Below the pieces are notes generated by a model. That model saw only the letters and a program-made list of their open reading frames with translations, was not told the DNA's origin and ran no database searches. The position numbers and the translations under genes are program-made. From Bacteroidaceae bacterium (GTDB taxonomy: Bacteria; Bacteroidota; Bacteroidia; Bacteroidales; Bacteroidaceae), in contig JAEEZS010000009.1 of NCBI GenBank assembly GCA_016291905.1, positions 124,001-188,000 on the forward strand: 64,000 nt of DNA, in the 5' to 3' direction. Positions 1 through 8,816 of this stretch are shown here, one piece after another. Position 1 is the stretch's first letter, and each line of letters begins with the position of its first letter.

Positions 1-2
1 AT

Positions 3-785
3 GCCGACGGCTATAAGCGTAGCGCCTACTTTTACAAGGAACGGCAAAAGAAGAACGGCAGCGGCGGCAAGCTCGTCGCCGGCCCTGTATGGGACTACAA
101 CCTCGCCTACGGAAACTGCAACTTCGCCAATGCCAACAACCCCGAGGCCTGGTGCTACGAAGGGGCGAGCAACAACCCCACGCCTGCTATGTGGCAACGG
201 CTGCTCCAGGACATTACGTTCCGCCGTGCTGTGAAGACACGCTATCAAGAACTTCGTCAGACGGTGCTCAGCGACCAGGCCATCAACGACTTCATCGACC
301 GCCAGGTGCAATTGCTTGCCCAGGCCACGGACCGCCACTTCAAAACATATCCCGAACTATTGGTGAGCGAAGAACGCAAGCAACAGCTCGACCAGCAAAA
401 TCAAGCGAACCCTTTCGGTGCCTTCCCTCCTTTCGGCGCCTTTCCGATGGGCGCCTTCCCTCCCCAAGGCAACTTTCCACCGACAGACAGCATCATCCCT
501 CCCTTCGGCGTCTTTCCGATGGGTGAGTTTCCGATGGGCGCCTTCCCTCCCCAGGGCGCAGGCTTTCCTCCGATGGGCAATATCACCTTTGACGCCACAG
601 GAATGTTTGCCGCCTACCGTGTCAGCTCGTATGACGAAGAGATTGCCACCCTTAAGCAATGGCTGGCGAACCGTCTTGCCTTCCTCGACCGCAACATCGC
701 ACGTTTCGATACCGACTGGCAGCCCCGCATCCAGCCCCTCGTCGAGAAAAAACTCCCATTCCCTTTCGTTCAGGTTAAAAACTAA
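3..785 (+). CDS. CotH kinase family protein, C-terminal part (5' end outside window)
   Basis: The frame is open from the left edge to a TAA at 783-785, so only the C-terminal ~260 residues are present. The motif GPVWDYNLAYGN (about nt 84-119) matches the DxxLAYGN-type motif of CotH-like protein kinases, which in Bacteroidetes occur as secreted or surface proteins. It is followed by a helical segment (FRRAVKTRYQELR). A low-complexity block at nt 408-578 is built from G-A-F-P-P/M pentapeptides, and a charged helical tail follows. The gene converges on dnaB, with a shared hairpin between them. Kinase function is inferred from the family; the catalytic N-terminal part is not visible. Confidence 0.72.
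   Translation, partial: ADGYKRSAYFYKERQKKNGSGGKLVAGPVWDYNLAYGNCNFANANNPEAWCYEGASNNPTPAMWQRLLQDITFRRAVKTRYQELRQTVLSDQAINDFIDRQVQLLAQATDRHFKTYPELLVSEERKQQLDQQNQANPFGAFPPFGAFPMGAFPPQGNFPPTDSIIPPFGVFPMGEFPMGAFPPQGAGFPPMGNITFDATGMFAAYRVSSYDEEIATLKQWLANRLAFLDRNIARFDTDWQPRIQPLVEKKLPFPFVQVKN
408..578 (+). repeat. Coding GAFPP/GAFPM pentapeptide repeat block
   Basis: About 57 residues rich in G, F, P and M with repeated units such as GAFPP, GAFPM and FPPQG lie within the CotH-like protein. The DNA units (ggcgccttccctcc and variants) are imperfect. A flexible surface linker is the simplest reading. Confidence 0.7.
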
Positions 786-800
786 TTGCCCGTTCCTTAT

Positions 801-834
801 AACAAACGCCACGCTGCTCGGCGTAGCGTTTGTT
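801..834. terminator. Bidirectional terminator hairpin between cotH-like gene and dnaB
   Basis: AACAAACGC (801-809) pairs with GCGTTTGTT (826-834), and the inner ACGC pairs with GCGT. The A/T-rich ends suit termination in either direction. It lies between two convergent genes. Confidence 0.7.
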
Positions 835-877
835 TAGGGAACGCGTTATTCAACTCGTCACCCGCAAGCATAAGGGA

Positions 878-2449
878 TCAGAAGCGCGGGCTCCCTCCCG
901 AGGGGGCGCGGAAGGGGTCGTCTTGATCAGGCAGAGGGGGAATGTCGGGCATGGGTGCAGCAGGCGGCATCCCTTCGGGCGAGGTGTTGCCGCGCAGCTT
1001 CTTGTTGCGCTTGCTGCCATAAACGGCCTCCTGGTCGCGGATGCTGTTCTCGTTGGGGTTGCGGAAGCGGGCAAGCTCGGACTGGAAGCGAAGCCAGACG
1101 TCGCCCACGGCGCCGTTTCGGTGTTTGGCCACAATGATGTCGGCCATACCATGAAGGTCGTGTCCCTTCTCGTCCTCGTAGATGTGGTAGTACTCGGGGC
1201 GGTGGATGAAGCAGACGATGTCGGCATCCTGCTCGATGGCGCCCGACTCGCGCAGGTCGCTCAGCTGGGGGCGCTTGCCCTCGTTGCCCTCGCGGTTCTC
1301 CACGCCGCGGTTGAGCTGCGAGAGGGCGATGATGGGGATATTGAGCTCCTTCGCCAATCCCTTCAGCGAACGGCTGATGGTGCTGACCTCCTCCTGACGG
1401 CTTCCGTAGGAGGTGCCGCCGTTCATCAGCTGCAAGTAGTCGATAATTATCATTTGGATGCCGTGCTCGCGTACAAGGCGGCGAGCCTTGGTGCGAAGCT
1501 CGAAGATGGAGAGCGAGGGGGTGTCGTCGACGTAGAGGGGCGCTTCGGAGAGCTCTTTGATGTGGTAGTCCAGCATGGCCCACTCCTCCTTCACCAGCTG
1601 GCCGCTCTTGATTTTGTCGCCGCTGATTTCACACACGTTGGAGATGAGACGGTTGACGAGCTGGACGTTGCTCATCTCAAGCGAGAATAGGGCGATGGGG
1701 GTCTTGTTGTTGACGGCGATGTTCTTCGCCATTGAGAGCACGAAAGCTGTCTTACCCATAGCGGGGCGGGCGGCAATGATGATGAGGTCGGACTTCTGCC
1801 AGCCGCTGGTGATTTTGTCGAGGTCGTAATAGCCGGAAGGAAGGCCCGTGAGACCCGTCTGGTTTGCTGCAGCTTTCTTGAGCAGTTCCACGGCCTGCTC
1901 CACGATGGGGCTTATCTGCACGTAGTCCTTGCGGAGGTTCTGCTGCGAGATTTTGAACAGCTCAGCCTCGGCGCTCTGCATCAGCTCGTCGACGTCGCGC
2001 GTGTCGTCGAAGGCGTCGGCCTGCACGGTGCTGGAGAAGGTGATAAGCTGACGGGCTAGCGACTTCTGCGCGATAATCTTGGCGTGCTTCTCGATGTGGG
2101 CCGACGACACCATGCTGCCCGCCAGCTGCGAGATGTAGAGGGGTCCGCCGATGTTGTCCAGCTCGCCCATGCTGCGCAGCTGCTCGGTGACGGTGAGGAT
2201 GTCGATGGGGTCCTCGTTGAAGGCAAGCATCTGGATGGCCTGAAAGACCTTCTGGTTGCGCACCTCGTAGAACGACTCGGGCTTCAGCAGCTCGCCCACG
2301 CGGGCATAGGCGTCGCTCTCAATCATCAGGGCGCCCAGCACGGCACGCTCAAGCTCTGGCGCTTGGGGCTGCAGATGACCATAGTCATCCATCTGACGGG
2401 ATTCAACAGTTCGCTTGGTAGTTCTACGGGGAGCTGACGAGGGAGGCAT
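878..2449 (-). CDS. dnaB: Replicative DNA helicase DnaB
   Basis: The ring helicase that unwinds DNA at the replication fork and loads with primase. The 523-residue product has the N-terminal DnaB domain (about residues 25-130), a linker, and the RecA-like C-terminal domain with Walker A ARPAMGKT (about residues 226-234), the LFSLEMS motif, the Walker B-like IIIDYLQLM and the QLNRGVE motif. No intein interrupts it. The frame extends upstream to 2608, but that stretch looks non-coding. I chose the ATG at 2447-2449 because a -7-like box (2510-2517, minus strand) lies just upstream of it and the family N-terminus starts about 20 residues later. The gene is divergent from ispE. Confidence 0.97.
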   Translation of the reverse strand: MPPSSAPRRTTKRTVESRQMDDYGHLQPQAPELERAVLGALMIESDAYARVGELLKPESFYEVRNQKVFQAIQMLAFNEDPIDILTVTEQLRSMGELDNIGGPLYISQLAGSMVSSAHIEKHAKIIAQKSLARQLITFSSTVQADAFDDTRDVDELMQSAEAELFKISQQNLRKDYVQISPIVEQAVELLKKAAANQTGLTGLPSGYYDLDKITSGWQKSDLIIIAARPAMGKTAFVLSMAKNIAVNNKTPIALFSLEMSNVQLVNRLISNVCEISGDKIKSGQLVKEEWAMLDYHIKELSEAPLYVDDTPSLSIFELRTKARRLVREHGIQMIIIDYLQLMNGGTSYGSRQEEVSTISRSLKGLAKELNIPIIALSQLNRGVENREGNEGKRPQLSDLRESGAIEQDADIVCFIHRPEYYHIYEDEKGHDLHGMADIIVAKHRNGAVGDVWLRFQSELARFRNPNENSIRDQEAVYGSKRNKKLRGNTSPEGMPPAAPMPDIPPLPDQDDPFRAPSGGSPRF

Positions 2450-2509
2450 AGATATCGGTTTATGGTTTGATATTAGTTGATTTACGTTTTTCCATGAGAA
2501 ATGTGGGCA

Positions 2510-2517
2510 CAAAAGTA
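2510..2517 (-). promoter_or_regulatory. Candidate -7 box for dnaB
   Basis: On the minus strand this reads TACTTTTG, fitting TAnnTTTG. A good -33 TTTG is not obvious. It would give a leader of about 55 bases. Confidence 0.45.
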
Positions 2518-2684
2518 GGGATATTTTGGGACGCAGAAAAGAAAGAGTGACGTTTTTTATCCACATTGTTTCCACAATCCGTCGGCATCTTTGGGGATAA
2601 GTCCGCAAAATCCTGTCATCAACCTTGTATAGATGGGGGTTGTCTTTTTTTAGATAGGCGGCGCCTCAAAAAAGCCAAATAATA

Positions 2685-2716
2685 TTTTGCTTTTTGTTCG
2701 GCTTGCACTATCTTTG
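2685..2716 (+). promoter_or_regulatory. Promoter of ispE (likely leaderless transcript)
   Basis: TTTTG at 2685-2689, 19 bases, then TATCTTTG at 2709-2716 match the Bacteroidetes promoter very well. The ATG is at 2721, four bases after the -7 box, so transcription would start at or next to the start codon. Just upstream is a small dyad, AGGCGgCGCCT (2656-2666), flanked by T and A runs. Confidence 0.75.
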
Positions 2717-2720
2717 TCGC

Positions 2721-3611
2721 ATGATTGTCTTTCCCAATGCCAAAATCAACCTCGGCCTGCGCGTCACAGGACGACGCCCCGACGGATACCACAACCTCGA
2801 CACCATCTTCTACCCTATTCCACTCTGCGATGCGCTGGAGGTGGTGCCGATGGAGACAAACCCGCAGGAAACGGACATCCGCTTTCACCTGCTGGGCGCC
2901 GGACTGGACGGTTGCGCACCTAACGACAACCTTGTCGTGCGCGCCTATCGTCTGCTGAAGGCGGAGTTTCCCCACTTGCCCGCTGTGGAGGTGTGGCTCT
3001 ACAAGCACATCCCCTCGGGCGCCGGGCTGGGCGGAGGGTCAGCTGACGCCACCTTCATGCTGCGCCTGCTGAACACGATGTTCGCCCTTGGCCTCACGGA
3101 CGAGCGGCTCGAAACCCTCGCCGCCACACTGGGTGCCGACTGCCCCTTCTTTGTGCGCAACGTCCCCGTCCGCGCTACGGGTACGGGCAACATCTTCTCG
3201 CCCGTCGCAATGGATTTAAAAGGATATAGGATTGTCGTCGTCAAGCCCCCCGTCTTCGTCTCCACTCGTGAGGCTTTTGGCAAGATTGACGAATTGTTGA
3301 ACGGTGAACGATTAGCGAATAGCGAAGAAGCTGCTGCCATATACGACGCCCTCCCCTCAACACAAACCGCTAACCCCTCACCACTAACCACTAACCTTTC
3401 ACCACAAGCCCTCGTCAACGATTTCGAACAGAGCGTCTTCCCCCTCCACCCCGAACTAGCCGAAATCAAGGAAGCGCTCTACGACACAGGCGCCCTCTAC
3501 GCCTCAATGAGCGGCAGCGGCTCGGCCCTCTACGGCCTCTACCCTGCCGATGCTCCCCTACCCGACGCCACCCGTTTCCCCGCCTGCTTCGTCTGGACGG
3601 GGACCCTCTGA
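2721..3611 (+). CDS. ispE: 4-diphosphocytidyl-2-C-methyl-D-erythritol kinase IspE
   Basis: ATP-dependent phosphorylation of CDP-methylerythritol in the non-mevalonate isoprenoid pathway; a GHMP-fold kinase. The 296-residue product starts MIVFPNAKINLGL (the family's conserved Lys at position 8), has the glycine-rich ATP loop PSGAGLGGGSAD (about residues 96-107), GADCPFF, and the C-terminal MSGSGSALYG motif. The frame is open from 2694, but the ATG at 2721 matches the family N-terminus and the promoter. Residues about 213-229 (TANPSPLTTNLSP) are encoded by a heptamer repeat that looks inserted into the GHMP C-terminal domain; the surrounding family motifs are intact. Confidence 0.95.
   Translation: MIVFPNAKINLGLRVTGRRPDGYHNLDTIFYPIPLCDALEVVPMETNPQETDIRFHLLGAGLDGCAPNDNLVVRAYRLLKAEFPHLPAVEVWLYKHIPSGAGLGGGSADATFMLRLLNTMFALGLTDERLETLAATLGADCPFFVRNVPVRATGTGNIFSPVAMDLKGYRIVVVKPPVFVSTREAFGKIDELLNGERLANSEEAAAIYDALPSTQTANPSPLTTNLSPQALVNDFEQSVFPLHPELAEIKEALYDTGALYASMSGSGSALYGLYPADAPLPDATRFPACFVWTGTL
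3365..3408 (+). repeat. ACCnCTA heptamer repeat inside ispE
   Basis: Tandem heptamers: ACCGCTA, ACCCCTC, ACCACTA, ACCACTA, ACCTTTC, ACC. Related copies occur in atpG (52860-52889, reverse strand) and between the ATPase and DUF4435 genes (46767-46801). In ispE it encodes TANPSPLTTNLSP; in atpG it encodes [13 protein letters not shown] in the same reading frame. Confidence 0.75.
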
Positions 3612-3632
3612 ATGCAAGTTTTCTTAATATTT

Positions 3633-3664
3633 TTTGGTGGTTTTGTTGTAATTGTTTACTTTTG
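3633..3664 (+). promoter_or_regulatory. Promoter of susC-like gene
   Basis: TTTG at 3633-3636, 20 bases, then TACTTTTG at 3657-3664. The predicted leader is about 50 bases before the ATG at 3722. Confidence 0.65.
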
Positions 3665-3721
3665 CGCCCATATTTTTTAAAGAATTATCAAATTATTGTT
3701 TCACTTAACTAATCACAGCGA

Positions 3722-6700
3722 ATGAAAGCAAAGTATGTATTACTTCTTGCCTGTCTATTAGGATGGACAAGCATGGCATTTGCCCAGAAACGCGTTTCTG
3801 GACAAGTTGTGGATGGCGACGAAGGCGAGCCTATCATCGGCGCTACGGTTGTCGTCAGGGACAGTAAGCCCCTCTTGGGCTCTATGACGGACGCCAACGG
3901 ACGATTCGTCATCGACAATGTGCCCTCGAACCTGAACACGCTCATCGTGAGCTATGTGGGTATGGCTACGCAACAGGTTGCCGCAGGGCAGAACCTGAAG
4001 ATTACGCTCTACCCCGACTCGAAACAGCTGGACGAGGTGGTGGTCACCGCTCTTGGTATCAGCCGCTCGAAGAAATCACTGGGTTATGCCCAGCAGGAGG
4101 TGAAAGCGGAACAGCTGACAGCTGCCGCTCCCGCCAGCATCACCAGCGCCCTTACGGGTAAGGTGGCCGGCACGCAGATCAACACCTTCGGCGGTACGGT
4201 CGGTGCCTCATCGCGCATCAGCATCCGTGGTAACTCCACGCTGAATGCCGACCAGCAGCCCCTTATCGTCGTTGACGGTGTGCCCATCAACAACAGCGTC
4301 AACCGCTCGGGCGACGGCTACTACAATGGCGTCGACTATGGTTCGGGCCTGAACGACATCAACGTCGAGGATATTGAGAGCGTCGATATTCTAAAGGGTG
4401 GTGCCGCAGCCCTATACGGTATGCGCGCCGCTAACGGTGTCGTCCTCATCACCACCAAGAACGGCGGCAAGAAGGGCGGCACGAAAATCAGTTACGACGG
4501 CGGTGTCACTTTCGACCGCGTGGCTAATATTCCCCTGCTGCAGAACAGTTACGGTCAGGGTCACGATGGCGACGAATACCACTACAAACTCTACGGCAGC
4601 GGCTACAGCAGTTACGAGGACTATGCCGTCAATTCCCCCTACGGCTTCGCCTATGTGGACGGCGCTGGTGGTGGCACGTGTGACGACTGGGACGAATCGT
4701 GGGGTCCGCGCCTCGACATCGGCATCAAGACCACGCAGTTCGACAGCAACGGCGAGGCTACCGAATGGGTATCGCGGCCCAACAACGTCCGTGACTTCTT
4801 CCAAACGGGTGTCACGCAGAACCACATGGTCAGCATCGCCTCTGTTAGCGACAGGTCAAACGTGCGTGCCTCTCTCTCCTATCGTGGACAGACGGGTACC
4901 GTTCCCAACACCGACCAAGAGCGCTTCGGCGGTATGATCAACTCGGAGGTAAAGCTCAACAAGATGGTCTGGATGGAAGCCAACGCTAACTACACCCACA
5001 CCAACAGCGACAACCTTATCGGTCAGGGCTACGGCGGCAACAACCCGATGATCTCGCTGCTCCAGTGGACAGGCCGTCAGATTAACATGCAGAGCCTGAA
5101 GGAAAACTGGGACGAGAAAGATGCAGCAGGCAACTACACCTTCTACAACTGGAACAGCAACTTCCACATGAACCCCTACTTCAACGTCTACGAGAACACC
5201 AACAGCTACGTGAAGGACCGCTTCTTCGGCAAGGGCTCGCTGTTCTTCCAGCCTGCCGACTGGGTGAAGATTGAAGGCCGTGCCGGTATCGACACCTACA
5301 GCAGCAAGACCACACAGCACGTCTACTTTAACTTCGACTATCCCGATGGTTACTTCGACCAGCGCATCATTGGCAACACAGAATTCAACGCCGACCTCAT
5401 CGCCATGTTCAACAAGAAATGGGGCAAGCTGGACTTCAACGCCGTGCTGGGTGCCAACTATCGCGACAATGTCTATAGCTTCGACGAACTGGAGTGCGAC
5501 GGCCTCACCGTGCTTGGCACCTATACTGCCAGCAACGCAACTTCGCCCGTGCCCACGATGGACCACAGCCATATCCGCAGCAACTCTGTCTACGGCAGCG
5601 CTTCGTTCGGCTGGAACGAGCAACTTTATTTGGATGTCAGCGCCCGTAACGACTGGTCGTCAACCATCAAGGAAGATATCTTCTATCCCTCCATCAGCTT
5701 GAGCTGGCTGCCCTTCGAGAGCTTCAAGCTCAACAGCGACGTCTTCTCGTTCCTGAAGCTGCGCGGCGGTTATGCCGAAGTCGGTAACGCCACCAGCGCC
5801 TACCGAAACAGCTACTACTACTACGCTATGTCGGCTCCGTTCAACGGCACCACCATGCTCTATAAGAGCAAGTCATACCCCAACTTCGACTTGAAGCCCG
5901 AGCGCACCCGCACGTGGGAAGTCGGTATGGAACTGGGCATGTTCAACAACCGCCTGCACCTCGATGTGGCCTACTACAACAAGAGCACCATCGACCAGAT
6001 TCTCTCCGTCACCACAGCCCGTTCCTCGGGTATCACCTCGAAGCTCATCAACGCGGGTGAAATCACCAACAAGGGTATTGAGGTTCAGCTCTCGGCCGAC
6101 CTCGTCCAGACGAAGAACTTCAACTGGAACACCACGTTTAACTTCTCGAAGGACGAGAGCATGGTTGTCAGCCTTGCCGACGGACTTGACAAGTACGACA
6201 TGGGATGGACCTGGGGCATCAGCACAACGGCTATGGTTGGCCACAAGTGGGGCGACATCACCGGCTCACGCTACACACGTACCGACGACGGCGCTATCAT
6301 CCTCGATGCCGATGGTAATGGTACTACGGAAAGCAATCAGGTCATCGGCAACATCACGCCCGATGCCCTGCTCTCCTGGCGCCACGACTTCAACTTCCTG
6401 AAGAACTTCAACGCCGGCTTCATGCTCGACATGCGTCTGGGCGGCGACATCTGGTCACAGACCATGAGCCACACCTACTGCGCCGGTTCGGCTGCCATCA
6501 CGGCCGAGAACGGCATTCGTGAACGTGCCTGCGTCCCTGGCTACGATGTCTCCACCAACTACAAGTTCGTCATCGACAAGGGCGATGGGAACTACATCCC
6601 CGTCAGCAACAATCCTAACGACCCGGGTTATCTCAAAGTTAACGCTCAAGACTGGTATGAATGGCAGTTCACGGGTGCCGAAGTCTACGTCTTCGACGGC

Positions 6701-6958
6701 TCATTCCTGAAGCTCCGCGAGGTCTATCTGGGCTACGATGTGCCCAAGCAGGCCCTCCGCAAGACCAAGTTCATCAACGCCGCCAAGGTCTCCTTCGTCG
6801 GCAACAACCTCGCCCTCCTCTGGGTGGCTAAGAACAACGTCATGCGCATCGACCCCGAAACGGGTGGTGTCCGCAGCGACACCTACGGTCTCGGCTTCGA
6901 GCAGGCAGCAACGCCCTCTTGCAGCAGCTATGGTTTCAAGGTTAATCTTACCTTCTAA
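3722..6958 (+). CDS. SusC/RagA-family TonB-linked outer-membrane transporter
   Basis: A 1078-residue TonB-dependent receptor that would import oligosaccharides or other large nutrients with the SusD-like lipoprotein encoded next to it. It has a signal peptide (MKAKYVLLLACLLGWTSMAFA), a carboxypeptidase-regulatory-like domain (about residues 22-105), the SusC hallmark GISRSKKSLGYA, a plug domain (about 115-245, with IVVDGVPI and AANGVVLITTK) and a 22-strand barrel ending in a terminal Phe (FKVNLTF). Length is typical. The gene precedes susD-like by about 57 bases. No hydrolase, sensor or anti-sigma gene is adjacent, so the substrate cannot be told from context. Confidence 0.95.
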   Translation: MKAKYVLLLACLLGWTSMAFAQKRVSGQVVDGDEGEPIIGATVVVRDSKPLLGSMTDANGRFVIDNVPSNLNTLIVSYVGMATQQVAAGQNLKITLYPDSKQLDEVVVTALGISRSKKSLGYAQQEVKAEQLTAAAPASITSALTGKVAGTQINTFGGTVGASSRISIRGNSTLNADQQPLIVVDGVPINNSVNRSGDGYYNGVDYGSGLNDINVEDIESVDILKGGAAALYGMRAANGVVLITTKNGGKKGGTKISYDGGVTFDRVANIPLLQNSYGQGHDGDEYHYKLYGSGYSSYEDYAVNSPYGFAYVDGAGGGTCDDWDESWGPRLDIGIKTTQFDSNGEATEWVSRPNNVRDFFQTGVTQNHMVSIASVSDRSNVRASLSYRGQTGTVPNTDQERFGGMINSEVKLNKMVWMEANANYTHTNSDNLIGQGYGGNNPMISLLQWTGRQINMQSLKENWDEKDAAGNYTFYNWNSNFHMNPYFNVYENTNSYVKDRFFGKGSLFFQPADWVKIEGRAGIDTYSSKTTQHVYFNFDYPDGYFDQRIIGNTEFNADLIAMFNKKWGKLDFNAVLGANYRDNVYSFDELECDGLTVLGTYTASNATSPVPTMDHSHIRSNSVYGSASFGWNEQLYLDVSARNDWSSTIKEDIFYPSISLSWLPFESFKLNSDVFSFLKLRGGYAEVGNATSAYRNSYYYYAMSAPFNGTTMLYKSKSYPNFDLKPERTRTWEVGMELGMFNNRLHLDVAYYNKSTIDQILSVTTARSSGITSKLINAGEITNKGIEVQLSADLVQTKNFNWNTTFNFSKDESMVVSLADGLDKYDMGWTWGISTTAMVGHKWGDITGSRYTRTDDGAIILDADGNGTTESNQVIGNITPDALLSWRHDFNFLKNFNAGFMLDMRLGGDIWSQTMSHTYCAGSAAITAENGIRERACVPGYDVSTNYKFVIDKGDGNYIPVSNNPNDPGYLKVNAQDWYEWQFTGAEVYVFDGSFLKLREVYLGYDVPKQALRKTKFINAAKVSFVGNNLALLWVAKNNVMRIDPETGGVRSDTYGLGFEQAATPSCSSYGFKVNLTF

Positions 6959-7015
6959 TTCATTATGGATAAAGGAACAAGAAAGATTATGTCAAACCTT
7001 CAATTCAGATTCAAT

Positions 7016-8515
7016 ATGAAAAAGATATTCAAATATACCGCATTGGCAGCCGTTGTTGCCCTCTCCCTGAGCGCTTGCACCAAGGACTTCGAGAAGATTA
7101 ACACCGACCCTGACGCCTACGCTACGGCTCCTGTTACGAATATGCTCGGCTACTGCATCGAGCAGATGAGCGTCAACTGGGGCGACGAGCTCAGCCGCCT
7201 CTCCGACTGGACAGGCTACACCTGTCTCGGCTACGACGCTGAACGCTTCAACTACCTGCCCACGAACAACGAGTTCGGCAACAAATGGTATCAGACCTAC
7301 ACCCTCTATCCGCAGTTGCAGGATATCATCAACCGCACCGACCCCGTTGAAGCCAAGAACATTCAGAACGTGGCTAAGGTGCTCCAGAACTTCATGCTCC
7401 TCCTCACGGTGGACAGCTTTGGCGACATCCCTTACAGCGAAGCCTTCCAAGGTGTGAACGGCGGAAACATCAAGCCCGTCTTTGACAAGGACGAAGATGT
7501 CTATAACGCACTTATCGAAAACTTCAAGGCTATCGCCGACAGCTGGGCAGCCGGCTTGGGCGACGATGAGCTGGGCGACGGCGACTTCCTCTTCGGCGGC
7601 GACGTCGCTGGTTGGCAGCGCTTCTGCAACTCCCTCCGTCTGCGCATCGCCATGCGCCTCTCGGGCATGAGCAGCCAGGCTTCCAAGTCGAAGGCTACCT
7701 TCGAAGAAATCCTCGGCAACCCCGCGAAGTATCCCGTCATCGACGAGAGCGCAGAGAACTGCGAGTTCTATTGGGACGGCAGCGCCAGCTATCGTGAGCG
7801 ATGGTACAACAACCGCCTTACCCGTCCGAACGACTTCCAGATGTCTGAGGTCTTCATCCGCCGCATGAAGGAGCAGGAAGACCCCCGTCTGCCCGTCTTC
7901 GCTCTTCCCGCAGAAAACAGTGGCGAATACGTCGGTCTGCTTCACGGCTGTCAGGTGAACTACAACGGAAAATCGGCTGCCGACTTCTCCTATCCTGGCG
8001 ACAAGTATTACAACGACCCCGCTGGCAGCTCGCCCTACTTCCGTGCTGCTGAGACTTGGTTCCTCATTGCCGAGGCTGCCGTAAAGGGTTGGAACGTCGG
8101 CTACACAGCCGAACAGGCCTACAACAACGGCGTTACCTGCTCGTTCGAAGACAACGACGTTGCCGCTGAAGCTGAAGGTTACCTGGCCGCCAAGGGTAAG
8201 TTCGATGCTTCGAAAGCCCTCGACTGCATCTACAACGAGCTTTGGGTTGGCCTCTACAAGCAGGGGCAGGAAGCCTGGGCACTCTATCGCCGCACGGGCT
8301 ATCCCACCACGCTGCGCGAGCCCGTCACCTACAGCACAGGTACCACCTGCGCCCAGTATCCGGGCGAGAAGAAGACCTACGCCGACTGCGACGACCTCCC
8401 CTATCGTTTCCCCTATCCCGACAACGAGTTTGCCTACAATGGCGACAACACCAATGCGGCAAGCGTTGGCATCGTCCACTACTGCTACGGCAAGAAGCTC
8501 TGCTGGGCAAAGTAA
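7016..8515 (+). CDS. SusD/RagB-like outer-membrane nutrient-binding lipoprotein
   Basis: A surface lipoprotein that forms the lid of the SusC-type transporter. The 499-residue product starts MKKIFKYTALAAVVALSLSAC, with lipobox Cys21, followed by the SusD-type sequence KINTDPDAYATAPVTNML. The frame is open from 6965, but the start at 7016 puts the signal peptide at the N-terminus. Features such as LQDIINRTDP, FGDIPYSEAFQG and LYKQGQEAWALYRRTGYP resemble the SusD_2 (PF12771) branch rather than classical SusD. A strong hairpin ends the transcript at 8538-8561. Confidence 0.92.
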   Translation: MKKIFKYTALAAVVALSLSACTKDFEKINTDPDAYATAPVTNMLGYCIEQMSVNWGDELSRLSDWTGYTCLGYDAERFNYLPTNNEFGNKWYQTYTLYPQLQDIINRTDPVEAKNIQNVAKVLQNFMLLLTVDSFGDIPYSEAFQGVNGGNIKPVFDKDEDVYNALIENFKAIADSWAAGLGDDELGDGDFLFGGDVAGWQRFCNSLRLRIAMRLSGMSSQASKSKATFEEILGNPAKYPVIDESAENCEFYWDGSASYRERWYNNRLTRPNDFQMSEVFIRRMKEQEDPRLPVFALPAENSGEYVGLLHGCQVNYNGKSAADFSYPGDKYYNDPAGSSPYFRAAETWFLIAEAAVKGWNVGYTAEQAYNNGVTCSFEDNDVAAEAEGYLAAKGKFDASKALDCIYNELWVGLYKQGQEAWALYRRTGYPTTLREPVTYSTGTTCAQYPGEKKTYADCDDLPYRFPYPDNEFAYNGDNTNAASVGIVHYCYGKKLCWAK

Positions 8516-8537
8516 CCGAATCGTTACAACGATGTTG

Positions 8538-8561
8538 AAAGGGAGCCACGCGGCTCCCTTT
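8538..8561 (+). terminator. Rho-independent terminator after susD-like gene
   Basis: AAAGGGAGCC, loop ACGC, GGCTCCCTTT: a perfect 10-bp stem followed by tcctatttt. Confidence 0.85.
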
Positions 8562-8631
8562 CCTATTTTGCGCGAAGGAGATACAATGCCGCCAGATGCT
8601 TGCAAAGTCTTTGGGGCGCTTGCTGTTTTTC

Positions 8632-8719
8632 TTAAAACCCAATTGAGTTTTAATTAAAATCCAGCTGAGTTTTAATTAAAATCCAATTGAGTTTTAATTG
8701 AAACTCAATTGGATTTTAA
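8632..8719. repeat. Array A: four 22-base palindromic units
   Basis: Units at 8632-8653, 8654-8675, 8676-8697 and 8698-8719 with no gaps. Units 1-3 follow TTAAAAyCCArnTGAGTTTTAA; unit 4 is the reverse complement form. Units 3 and 4 together form a 19-bp perfect stem around a six-base loop TAATTG (8695-8700). Confidence 0.85.
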
Positions 8720-8750
8720 GGAAATCCCCTTGCAACACAAAGAAAAAGAG

Positions 8751-8779
8751 AGCCGTCCGCTATTAAGAAACAGACGGCT
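8751..8779. terminator. Possible terminator hairpin
   Basis: AGCCGTC (8751-8757) pairs with GACGGCT (8773-8779), preceded by an A/G run and followed by TTT. Confidence 0.45.
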
Positions 8780-8790
8780 TTCAAACAGCA

Positions 8791-8816
8791 AAGGCATCCC
8801 GATTGGGGGATGCCTT
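8791..8816 (-). terminator. Terminator of rubrerythrin gene
   Basis: AAGGCATCCC, loop GATTGG, GGGATGCCTT: a perfect 10-bp stem starting 29 bases after the rubrerythrin stop on the minus strand. Confidence 0.7.

Noticed and set aside
6992..8605. 537-codon open frame antisense to susD-like gene
   Set aside because: Shadow of a well-supported SusD lipoprotein gene; no family signal.
8632..8719. Array A as a mini-CRISPR
   Set aside because: Units are contiguous with no spacers, each is itself palindromic, and no cas gene is present.
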